DNA from: Gemmatimonadota bacterium
GTDB taxonomy: Bacteria > Gemmatimonadota > Gemmatimonadetes > Palauibacterales > KS3-K002
DNA: 40,629 nt
Assembly: GCA_020350785.1 (NCBI GenBank)
Contig: CP070722.1
Span: 3,153,871 to 3,194,499 of the forward strand
Direction: 5' to 3'
Shown here: piece by piece, positions 6,444 to 13,871 of the stretch
How the letters are laid out: every line of letters begins with the position of its first letter
How positions within the stretch are numbered: position 1 is the stretch's first letter
The notes under the pieces: model-generated
What the model saw: only the letters and a program-made list of their open reading frames with translations
Database searches by the model: none
What the model was told of the DNA's origin: nothing
Translations under genes and position numbers: made by a program

Positions 6444-8527
6444 GCCGTTGCTCAGTTACACTGCTGGCGCTCGCCCTTGTGGCGGCGATCGGATGTGATG
6501 GCGATGACATCACCGGTCCTGCAGCAGCGCCTCAGGTGGCGATCACGCTGCCGGCTGACAGCACCCGCGTTCTCGAGGGCGCGGACTGCATATTCGCCGT
6601 CAGCGCCAACAGTTCCGATGGCGGCCGCATCGACTCCCTCGTCTGGTACTCCAGTCAGGACGGTCGGCTGGGGGTGGGCGCCTCGAGGGTCGTGCGTGAT
6701 CTGTCGCCGGATTGGCACGACATATCCGTCTTCGCTTTCGACCACGAGGGTGCCACGGGCTCGGATACCATCTCGGTGCGCGTGCTCACTCTGCCAGAGC
6801 CGACGGTTTCTGCCCCGACAGATGGGGCGGAGTTCGAGTTCGGAGAGACGGTGGAGTTCGAGGGCGCAGCCGCCGATCGAGACGGTGGAGACTGGTTGCT
6901 GGCGTGGCGTTCCAGCAGGGACGGGCCCTTGGGGGCCGGGCCGAACGTCACCCGGAACGACCTGGCTGCGGGCGAGCATACGATCTGGCTGGTGGCGCTC
7001 GACGATGAGGGGCAGTTGGACAGTACATCGGTGGCCATCACGGTAGGTGAACCGCGGACCGGCGACCTGCAGGTATTCACTTCGACGACATTGAGCGATG
7101 GCACAGACACGAGCCTCGATCTCGACCCGGACGGTTACGTCGTAATCGTCGACGTCTCGTCGAATCGGCCGATCGCGAATGATGGCGTAGTCACGTTCAG
7201 CGATCTCGCCGCCGGACAGCACGTGGTGGAGCTGGCCGAGCTTGCACCCCATTGCGATGTGGATCCGGCAGAACCAAATCCTCGTAGAATCCTCGTGACC
7301 TCAAGTAGTACCGCTCTTACTGGATTCACTGTGAGATGTGAGGAGGTCGGCGCGCTCGAAGTCGCGACCATTACAACCGGGGAGAATCCCGACCCCGACG
7401 GCTACGTTGTTGTGGTCGATGGTTCTCTGGGTCAACCGATAAATGTAAACGATACTATCCGTTTCGAGGGCGTCGTCGTCGGTGGCCGCGAAGTCACTCT
7501 TACCAGCTTGTCCTCAAACTGCAGCGTTGGAAGCGGGAATCCACAGACGGTAGATGTGCGATTCGGCGAGATTGTCTCTCACACATTCGAAGTCGTTTGC
7601 CAGGGACAGCCCCGGGTCGAGACGGGCAACCTCGAGGTTGCCGTGAGCACGACCACGGATCCCGGCGGGAGCCTCGGCCTCGATCCGGATGGCTACTGGG
7701 TGGTCGTTGACGGCATCGAGTTCCGTAGGATCGCCGTCAACGGGGAGCAAGTGAGCTTCGAGGATCTGGTGATTGGGACACACTTCGTGTATGTCCGCGA
7801 CGTAGCGAGCAACTGTGGCGTGTCGGCCAATCCTCAGTCAGTAGACGTTACATCCTCCGGTGCGAATCTCTCTCTTGCTGTAAAGTGCGCAAACCACGGG
7901 CTCGACTTCGATGGGAACGAGTACGGCAGAACGCGCGACGCGGATGATCTCGACCTGACCAAAACCTGGACTCTCGAGATGTGGGTTAATCCCTCTTCAG
8001 GTGCAAGGGATACGGTACAGCTGCTTTCGAAGGGGGGCGCCGATAGTGTGGGGTCGTTCCAGCTTGGCATCAAAGAAGGCAAGCTGCTACTCGACACGCG
8101 AGCCGGCCAAGCCGATAGCTCATTCCTTTCTAGCACTGAGTTGCTCAACGATGGCCGTTGGCAGCATGTCGCTGCTGTGTTCGATGACGGTCAGGCGCGC
8201 CTGTACATAGACGGAAGAGAAGTCGCGGCCGGCGGTGGTATGGCCATGCCGCAGGTCACCGCGCAACCCCTAGCTCTGGCCAGAGCGCTGTCCAGTGAGC
8301 CGAAGTACTACAAGGGCCGAATAGATGATGTGCGTATCTGGAACGTCGCCCGGACCGCGGAGCAGATTCGCGACAATTCCAACGTTCGCCTGAAAGGCGA
8401 CGAAGCTGGGCTCGTGGCCTACTGGCCAATGAATGAGGGGATGGGCGGGTCGGCCCAGGATGCCACCCGCAAAGGGCACGCATTGGTGCTTACAAACAGC
8501 CCCACATGGGTGCCCGGCAAGCCTTAG
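6440..8527 (+). CDS. Ig/PKD-like lipoprotein with three DPDGY repeats and C-terminal LamG domain
   Basis: A 695-residue predicted lipoprotein (AAIGCDGDDITGP, Cys19). Domains in order: two Ig/PKD-like units (about 30-110 and 112-205); three copies of a repeat of about 85 residues with the core LDPDGYxVxVD, VxFxDLxxGxHxVxL, xxNCxV and a closing FxVxC (about 207-485); and a LamG/pentraxin-like domain (about 488-695) with LDFDGNEYGRTRDADDLDL, TLEMWVNP, GRWQHVAAVFDDGQARLYIDG, GRIDDVRIWNVARTAEQI and VAYWPMNEG. LamG domains usually bind glycans or proteins, so this looks like an exported adhesion or capture protein. It overlaps the upstream paralog by four bases and lacks its own clear ribosome-binding site, so translational coupling is likely. 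The repeat is one I associate with Gemmatimonadota lipoproteins. Confidence 0.82.
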   Translation: MSRCSVTLLALALVAAIGCDGDDITGPAAAPQVAITLPADSTRVLEGADCIFAVSANSSDGGRIDSLVWYSSQDGRLGVGASRVVRDLSPDWHDISVFAFDHEGATGSDTISVRVLTLPEPTVSAPTDGAEFEFGETVEFEGAAADRDGGDWLLAWRSSRDGPLGAGPNVTRNDLAAGEHTIWLVALDDEGQLDSTSVAITVGEPRTGDLQVFTSTTLSDGTDTSLDLDPDGYVVIVDVSSNRPIANDGVVTFSDLAAGQHVVELAELAPHCDVDPAEPNPRRILVTSSSTALTGFTVRCEEVGALEVATITTGENPDPDGYVVVVDGSLGQPINVNDTIRFEGVVVGGREVTLTSLSSNCSVGSGNPQTVDVRFGEIVSHTFEVVCQGQPRVETGNLEVAVSTTTDPGGSLGLDPDGYWVVVDGIEFRRIAVNGEQVSFEDLVIGTHFVYVRDVASNCGVSANPQSVDVTSSGANLSLAVKCANHGLDFDGNEYGRTRDADDLDLTKTWTLEMWVNPSSGARDTVQLLSKGGADSVGSFQLGIKEGKLLLDTRAGQADSSFLSSTELLNDGRWQHVAAVFDDGQARLYIDGREVAAGGGMAMPQVTAQPLALARALSSEPKYYKGRIDDVRIWNVARTAEQIRDNSNVRLKGDEAGLVAYWPMNEGMGGSAQDATRKGHALVLTNSPTWVPGKP

Positions 8528-8590
8528 CCGATGGCCGGCTCGAACTTGGCAGCATGTGTGCTCGAACGCGCTTCAGGAAGGAGGCGCTCG

Positions 8591-9937
8591 ATGACAATGC
8601 CACGTTTCTCTCTTCTTATACTGGCGGTTGCGCTTGGCCCGCAGCCGGCTGTGGCGCAGCAGGGCGGCAACGTCGAGCTGGGCGCGTTCGGCAGCTACAC
8701 GATGTTCGACGGCAGTCTGGCCTTCGATGATCGATTCGGCGGGGGCGGCTATCTGGGACTCTTCTTTCTCTCGCGCTTCTCGTTGGAGGCTGACATCTCG
8801 TACACCTCCACGCAGACCGAACTGCTGGCCGACGCCACCCACGCGCCGATTCGCGGCCGCCTCGTCTACAACCAGCCACTGTTTCGAAGCCTGGAGCTTC
8901 TGGTGGGCACCGGTTTCGTTCACAATGAATACGGCGGCGATGTCTCAGGGGCGGATAACGGGTTCACCTGGCTGGGTGGCCTGCGTATCAGGATTTCACG
9001 CCCGTTCGCGCTCAGGCTCGACGGGATCGCTGACTACATGCCCTCTCCGGCCAATGGAAGCCAGCTGGACTGGAACTACGCCTTCCGGGGCGGCTTCAGT
9101 GTCTTCCTGCGCCCGCTGTTCGGTGGTACGGAGCCGACTTTCGTGAAGTCAGAAGCACCGCCGGTGGCAAGGGAAGCGCCGGATGCGGACCGCGATGGCG
9201 TTTCCGATCAGCATGATGAGTGTCCGGGCACTCCGGAGGGAGAGAGCGTCGACCAGCGGGGATGCCCAGCGCCCCGAGATACCGACGGGGATGGCGTCAT
9301 CGATGGCGATGACGCGTGTCCGGACACCCTAGCCGGCCTGGCTGTCGACGCTCGCGGTTGTCCTGTGACCCGAGACAGTGACGGCGACGGCGTCAGTGAC
9401 GCTGAGGACGCCTGTCCAGAGACGCAGGCGGGCCGGGCCGTCGATTCCAGCGGTTGCCCGCTGATCGGCGACAAAGACGGGGACGGGGTTCTCGATTCCG
9501 AGGACGCTTGCCCCGACACGCCGGCCGGAGGTCGAATCGACGCCCGTGGTTGCCTGCCCCTGTTCGAGAACGATGCGACACGGCATCTGATCGAGGGCGT
9601 CAGCTTCGAGTCAGGCGGCGCTGAGCTGACTCCAGATGCGCGCGAAGCCCTCGATCAGGTCGCGGCCTCGCTTGTGGCGAATCCAACCCTCGTCGTCGAG
9701 ATTGCCGGCTATGGCGATGGCACGGGCTACGATCCCTACAACCTGATCATCTCGCTGGGCCGCGCCTGCGCGGTGCGGCACTACCTGATGAGCCGCGGTG
9801 TTCCCGGCGAGCGCCTCTTCACGCAGGGGTACGGATCGGCAGATCCGGTGGCGAGCAACGCGACATCTGAAGGTAGGGCGCGGAACCGTCGTGTCGAGCT
9901 GCGCCTGCCGAGCTACTACGCGCAAGCCTGGCGCTAG
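8591..9937 (+). CDS. OmpA-family outer-membrane protein with thrombospondin type-3 repeats
   Basis: A 448-residue protein that probably anchors the outer membrane to peptidoglycan. The start at 8591 follows GGAGG at good spacing and opens a clear signal peptide ending AVAQQ. Residues about 25-185 are alternating beta-strands consistent with an eight-stranded barrel (VELGAFGSYTMFDG ... AFRGGFSVFLRPLF). Four calcium-binding TSP3 repeats follow (about 198-325). The C-terminal OmpA domain (about 330-440) has FESGGAELTPDAREALDQVA, the GTGYDPYNLIISLGRACAV helix and the RARNRRVEL signature for peptidoglycan binding. It follows the lipoprotein pair on the same strand and may share its transcript. The family call is secure. 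Which partner it holds at the surface is unknown. Confidence 0.92.
   Translation: MTMPRFSLLILAVALGPQPAVAQQGGNVELGAFGSYTMFDGSLAFDDRFGGGGYLGLFFLSRFSLEADISYTSTQTELLADATHAPIRGRLVYNQPLFRSLELLVGTGFVHNEYGGDVSGADNGFTWLGGLRIRISRPFALRLDGIADYMPSPANGSQLDWNYAFRGGFSVFLRPLFGGTEPTFVKSEAPPVAREAPDADRDGVSDQHDECPGTPEGESVDQRGCPAPRDTDGDGVIDGDDACPDTLAGLAVDARGCPVTRDSDGDGVSDAEDACPETQAGRAVDSSGCPLIGDKDGDGVLDSEDACPDTPAGGRIDARGCLPLFENDATRHLIEGVSFESGGAELTPDAREALDQVAASLVANPTLVVEIAGYGDGTGYDPYNLIISLGRACAVRHYLMSRGVPGERLFTQGYGSADPVASNATSEGRARNRRVELRLPSYYAQAWR
9182..9565 (+). repeat. Four tandem 96-bp units encoding TSP3 repeats
   Basis: Four consecutive 32-residue units lie inside the OmpA-like gene. Each follows the pattern DxDxDGVxDxxDxCPxTxxGxxVDxxGCP. 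The Asp-rich loops bind calcium in this repeat family. The DNA copies have diverged in sequence but keep exact length. Confidence 0.88.
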
Positions 9938-9949
9938 TCGGAGCTATGC

Positions 9950-9985
9950 GATCGACATCGGCTGAGGGCGAGTGTGATGTCGATC
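9950..9985. terminator. Inverted repeat between convergent genes, possible bidirectional terminator
   Basis: GATCGACATC (9950-9959) and GATGTCGATC (9976-9985) form a perfect 10-bp stem with a 16-base loop. It sits in the 46-base gap between the OmpA-like gene and the convergent TPR gene, whose stop codon it touches. There is no T-run, so intrinsic termination is uncertain. Confidence 0.45.
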
Positions 9986-11627
9986 AGTCCAGCCCCATCC
10001 TCTCCAGCAGCTCGCCGAAGCGGGCGTCTTCACGCAACCTGTCGGCCCAGGGATCGGCCTTGAGGTAGTAGATCAGCCAGGCGGAATCGCGCTGTTCGTG
10101 CGCTTTGTGCAGCCACTCGAACGCGCTGTCTCGGTCATCCAGCCCGGCATAGGCGATCGCCATCAGGTAGGATGGGACGTTGACGCGCGTCGATAGCTCT
10201 TTCAGCTCGTCGATTAGCCGCAACGCCTCATCTCTATTCCCCGTTGCCGCGAGGGCGTAGCCCAGCATCCCGACGCCGCTGGGGTGGTTCTTCGACAGGC
10301 GGATCGCCTTACGGAACGAGTCGATCGCCTCCTCGACCATCCCGTTCTGAAAATAGGCTCTCCCGATGTTGACCTGCGCCGGCCAGAAGGTGGGGTCCAT
10401 CTGGATCGTCTTCTTCTGGGCCTCCAGCGACTCGTCGTAGCGCCGGGCGTAATAGAGAAGGTCGCCCAGGTCGGTGTTGATGATCAGCGAGAGCGGGTCG
10501 AGATCACGGGCCAGCGCCACGCGCTCGACGGCTTTGTCCGGCTCGCGCCGGATCGTCAGGTACCAGGCGTACCAGTGGTGCGCCTTGGCGTAGCTGGGGT
10601 TGAGCGCCAGGGCGCGCTTGAACTCAGACTCCGCCACCGACCAGTCCCAGTCGTACCAGGTCTCGACGAAGGCGTACGATGTGTGGGCCTCGGCCAGCGC
10701 CTCGTCCAGCTCCAGGGCTCGCAGCGCCGCCGCCCGGGCCTTGGGGTGGGCCTCACCGGGATGCGCGTCGCCGTAGAAGGGCAGCAGGTTGTAGCAGTCG
10801 GCCAGCCCGACGTGGGCGAGAGCGTAGCTCTCGTCCAGCTCGATGGCGTGCTGGAAATGCTCGACGGCGCGGCTGAAGCCTTCCCCGGTTCGCTTGTTCC
10901 AGTAGAAGGTCCCCAGCAGGTAGGAGTTGTGGGCCTCGAGATTGGCGGTGGGCTCGCGCTGGATTCGGGCCCGCACCTCGGGCGACAGCGTGGTCTTGAG
11001 GGCGCCGGCGATCCGCAGGGCGACGTCGCTCTGGATGGCGAAGATGTCCGTCAATTCACGGTCGTAGGTCTCGGCCCAGAGGTGCTGGTCGGATTGGGCG
11101 TCGACGAGCTGCGCGGTGATGCGGACCCGGTCGGCGGCGCGCCGGACGCTGCCCTCGATGAGGGTGCCCACGCCCAGCTCCTGGCCGATCTGTTTGAGGT
11201 TCTTTTCGGTGCTCTTGTACTGCATCACCGTGGCGCGGGATATCACCTTGAGGTCGGAGACCTTGCAGAGGTGAGTGATGATGTCCTCGGTGACGCCGTC
11301 GCTGAAGTACTCGTTCTCGGGATCGGCGCTCAGGTTGACGAAGGGCAGGACCGCGATCGACCAGCGGTCGCCGGCCGCCGGTCCAAGCGGCTCGGGCGGG
11401 AGCTCGCTGGGGTGCCTGATGTTGAAAGCCCACCCCAATAACAGGGCGATGGGAAACCCGGCGAATGTCGCGACGACGACGAAAGTCAGGAACAGGTTCG
11501 GCAGGTTCAGCGCGGGGACGGCGATCTCCGCCGCCTGCCAGAGCACGAAGGCGACGGCCGCATAGACGACGGCGATGCGGAAGATCCGATGTCGCCTCAG
11601 TTGTTCGGCAATCGAGAGTTTGGACAT
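9984..11627 (-). CDS. Membrane-anchored TolB/FlgO-like and TPR repeat protein
   Basis: A 547-residue protein. A short cytoplasmic start (SIAEQLRRHRIFR) leads into two hydrophobic segments (about 18-38 and 42-65). Next is the TolB-N/FlgO-like domain common in adenylate-cyclase-associated TPR proteins: SIAVLPFVNLSADPENEYFS, then DGVTEDIITHLCKVSDLKVISR, then IGQELGVGTLIEGSVRR and QLVDAQSDQHLWAETYDRE. The rest (about 215-545) is TPR repeats, including AVEHFQHAIELDESYALAHVG and ALNPSYAKAHHWYAWYL. There is no kinase, cyclase or DNA-binding domain, so it is probably a scaffold or sensor in envelope signalling. The ATG at 11627 matches relatives; a GTG at 11648 is also possible, and neither has a strong ribosome-binding site. 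It is convergent with the OmpA-like gene. Confidence 0.85.
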   Translation of the reverse strand: MSKLSIAEQLRRHRIFRIAVVYAAVAFVLWQAAEIAVPALNLPNLFLTFVVVATFAGFPIALLLGWAFNIRHPSELPPEPLGPAAGDRWSIAVLPFVNLSADPENEYFSDGVTEDIITHLCKVSDLKVISRATVMQYKSTEKNLKQIGQELGVGTLIEGSVRRAADRVRITAQLVDAQSDQHLWAETYDRELTDIFAIQSDVALRIAGALKTTLSPEVRARIQREPTANLEAHNSYLLGTFYWNKRTGEGFSRAVEHFQHAIELDESYALAHVGLADCYNLLPFYGDAHPGEAHPKARAAALRALELDEALAEAHTSYAFVETWYDWDWSVAESEFKRALALNPSYAKAHHWYAWYLTIRREPDKAVERVALARDLDPLSLIINTDLGDLLYYARRYDESLEAQKKTIQMDPTFWPAQVNIGRAYFQNGMVEEAIDSFRKAIRLSKNHPSGVGMLGYALAATGNRDEALRLIDELKELSTRVNVPSYLMAIAYAGLDDRDSAFEWLHKAHEQRDSAWLIYYLKADPWADRLREDARFGELLERMGLD

Positions 11628-11776
11628 TAACGTCGAGTTGGCTGCCACCTGGGCCGAGCCCGTGTCCGGGCGTCTCCGGCGTGAAAGATGCGGCCGGTTG
11701 CCCGGCGGAGCAAACTTGCCGGCCGCCCCGCCCGTAAGGGCTGCGGCCGCGGCGCGGAGGCGAAGCGGATGACGAA

Positions 11777-11814
11777 GAGCGCGGAGCCGGGGAACATTCC
11801 TCGGCTCCGCGCTC
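11777..11814 (-). terminator. Strong GC-rich hairpin downstream of the subtilisin-like gene
   Basis: GAGCGCGGAGCCG (11777-11789) pairs perfectly with CGGCTCCGCGCTC (11802-11814), and the inner GGAA/TTCC can extend the stem. It lies just after the protease stop. There is no T-run on either side, so it may end transcription weakly or protect the 3' end of the mRNA. Confidence 0.6.
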
Positions 11815-11839
11815 CTGTTGGGGAACGGGGCGGCTTATG

Positions 11840-13432
11840 CTAGCTGCAGCGGAGCCTCTTGCCTTTCACAGTGCAGCTCACGGTCTGGTTCGTTTCGTCC
11901 GTGGTGGTGCCGTCGCCCACGGTCAGGGTCACGATGTAGGAGCCGCCAAGCTCGTAAGTGTGGGTCACGGTCTGCCCGCTGGCGCTGGCGCCGTCCCCGA
12001 ACGTCCAGTTCCACGACGTGGCGCCCGTAGAGCCGCTGCCGTCGAAATCGCAGGTCGAGATGCCGCCGCACGAGTAGCTGAAGGACGCGGTCAGCGGCCC
12101 GCCGCCCGGCGGACCACCCTCGTTCAGCGTCGTGTTGGTGACGGCCCGGTAGCTATTGAGCCGGCCGTGCCCGAAGCTGGTGTCGTAGCCGCTGGGCCCG
12201 AGGTCGTCCGCGCTGCTCTCGATCCGGCTACGCAGCGCCGAGCCCGTGAGCCCGGCTTTCGACGCCACGATAGCGGCGGTGCCGGTCACCTGGGGCGCGG
12301 CCATCGAGGTGCCCTGGAGGTACGCGTAGCCGCCACCGACGTAGGCGCTGTAGATGCCGGCCTCCTCGGTGGTGTTGGAGTAGAGCTCGCCGCCCGGGGC
12401 GATGATGTCGAGGCCGTTGCCCCAGTTGGTGTAGTACGCGTGCTCGTCCAGCCAGTCGCTCGCCGCCACCGATATGGCCAGCGGGTCGCAGGCGGGACAG
12501 CTGACCGTGCTGGTCCCGTCATTCCCGGCCGAGGCGATCACCAGCACGCCCTTGGTGTTGACCGCGTAGGCGATGGCGTCCTTCTCGGCCTGCGACTCCG
12601 AGCCGCCGCCCAGGCTCAGGTTCATCGCGACCATGCCGGGGTAGTCGGCCGCCGCATAGATGGCGCTGACGATGGCCGACGTGGGGCAACCCAGCGGCCC
12701 ACAGACGCGCTGGACGTAGACCTGCACGTTGGGACCGGCGCCGGCGACGCCCGCCACACCCACCGTCCGACCCACCATCGTACCGGTCGTGTGCGTGCCG
12801 TGACCGTTATCGTCACTCGGATCGCTGTCGTCGCTGTACCAGTCGTGCCCGGCGATCAGCTGGCCGGGCAGGAACTCCCCATGGCCGAAATCGACGCCCG
12901 TGTCGATGCTGCCGATCACGACGGAGGACCCGCCGGACGCGTAACTCTCGATGTTGTCCTCGTCGGCATCTTGCACCGAGACGTACGAGCTGACCGGTTG
13001 TCCGTTGTTGCGGCCCCGGGTGAAGTAGACCTGTAGGCCGCCTGGGTTGTAGAACGCCCACAGCCTGGAATCGATTTCGGTCGTCTGGCGCAGGTAGTCC
13101 GGCTCGGCCCAGACCACGCGGGCGTCGCCACCTAGCCGGGCCGCCAGCGCGCGCTCGCTACCGGCCGCGCCGCGCAGCATCACGAACGCGTCGCGCTGCC
13201 CGCGGCCCTCCAGGGCAAGGCCGTAGGCGGCCGCCACGTCGCTGACCGACGCTCCGTCCTGCAGCCTGGCCAGCACACGGCCGGGCATCACTCGTTCCAC
13301 CCCGCCCTGGGCGGACGTCGCCCGGAGCAGCGGCGCCGGGTGGTTCGATCCCGCGCCGCCGACCGGGTCGGTGGCGTCCTGGCACGCCGCCAGGGTCAGG
13401 GATGCCAGCAACAAGAGCGTGGCACGCTTCAT
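11840..13432 (-). CDS. Subtilisin-like (S8) serine protease lipoprotein with C-terminal PKD domain
   Basis: A 530-residue exported endopeptidase. The start at 13432 follows AAGGAG and gives the lipoprotein signal LTLAACQDATDP (Cys17). Residues about 45-118 form an I9-type propeptide (GRVLARLQDGASVSDVAAAY to WAEPDYLRQ), which normally acts as chaperone and inhibitor until it is cleaved. The catalytic triad is visible: Asp177 (VVIGSIDTGVDFGHGEF), His211 (DDNGHGTHTTGTMVG) and Ser376 (LQGTSMAAPQVTG). The oxyanion Asn304 sits in VIASAGNDG. A C-terminal PKD domain (about 445-520: ASFSYSC, then WNWTFGDGASASG, then YELGGSYIVTLTVGDG) probably binds substrate or cell wall. All key residues are intact, so it should be active outside the cytoplasm. 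It is transcribed away from the NagB-fusion gene. Confidence 0.93.
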   Translation of the reverse strand: MKRATLLLLASLTLAACQDATDPVGGAGSNHPAPLLRATSAQGGVERVMPGRVLARLQDGASVSDVAAAYGLALEGRGQRDAFVMLRGAAGSERALAARLGGDARVVWAEPDYLRQTTEIDSRLWAFYNPGGLQVYFTRGRNNGQPVSSYVSVQDADEDNIESYASGGSSVVIGSIDTGVDFGHGEFLPGQLIAGHDWYSDDSDPSDDNGHGTHTTGTMVGRTVGVAGVAGAGPNVQVYVQRVCGPLGCPTSAIVSAIYAAADYPGMVAMNLSLGGGSESQAEKDAIAYAVNTKGVLVIASAGNDGTSTVSCPACDPLAISVAASDWLDEHAYYTNWGNGLDIIAPGGELYSNTTEEAGIYSAYVGGGYAYLQGTSMAAPQVTGTAAIVASKAGLTGSALRSRIESSADDLGPSGYDTSFGHGRLNSYRAVTNTTLNEGGPPGGGPLTASFSYSCGGISTCDFDGSGSTGATSWNWTFGDGASASGQTVTHTYELGGSYIVTLTVGDGTTTDETNQTVSCTVKGKRLRCS

Positions 13433-13871
13433 ACGCGCTCCTTGGATAGAATTGTAATAGAATCCTGGCGCTGGCTCGCGCCCGGACAAAGGATCCCCGA
13501 CTTGCGAAGTCGCCCGCCGAAAACAGGCCGCGCGCCGGGGCCCCCCAGCCGTCACACTCAGGGCAAGGATCGTGCCCGGAAATGGGCCCCCGGGTAGCTT
13601 TCCGGCGCTCAGGCGATGCACGATGTGGCGGCTGCGGCTGTAACGCAAATGGACGAATCGTCATCGATGTCCAGGCCGGTCCCGGTAATTGTGGGACTGC
13701 GATCGGACCGACGGACCTGACGTTACGGCCCCGACCGCCAGAACGATCTTCGTTGCGCGCACTTGGCCCGCAACGGCTATATTCCATCGTGGCCGTTTCG
13801 CAATTCCGAGTGTGCACTTTGTAGCGTAGCGCTCGGCTACGACGTCCGCCGCAGACAGCGATTGGCGTTGC
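13433..13871. other. Divergent intergenic region without a recognisable gene
   Basis: These 439 bases lie between the protease gene (minus) and the NagB-fusion gene (plus). Open frames here are unconvincing antisense or GC-driven frames. An AT-richer patch near 13447-13463 (GAATTGTAATAGAAT) and TATATT at about 13779 could belong to promoters for the two genes, but neither has a well-spaced -35 box. Confidence 0.45.

Noticed and set aside
9182-9565. Regular 96-bp repeat, considered as CRISPR or satellite DNA
   Set aside because: The units are in frame, diverged at the DNA level and encode calcium-binding TSP3 repeats; there are no constant repeats with variable spacers.
10284-11441. 385-codon open frame on the plus strand
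   Set aside because: Antisense to the TPR protein gene, which has clear domains. High GC leaves long open frames opposite real genes.
11837-13036. 399-codon open frame on the plus strand
   Set aside because: Antisense to the subtilisin-like gene with its intact triad; the translation is Arg/Gly/Val-rich with no family features.
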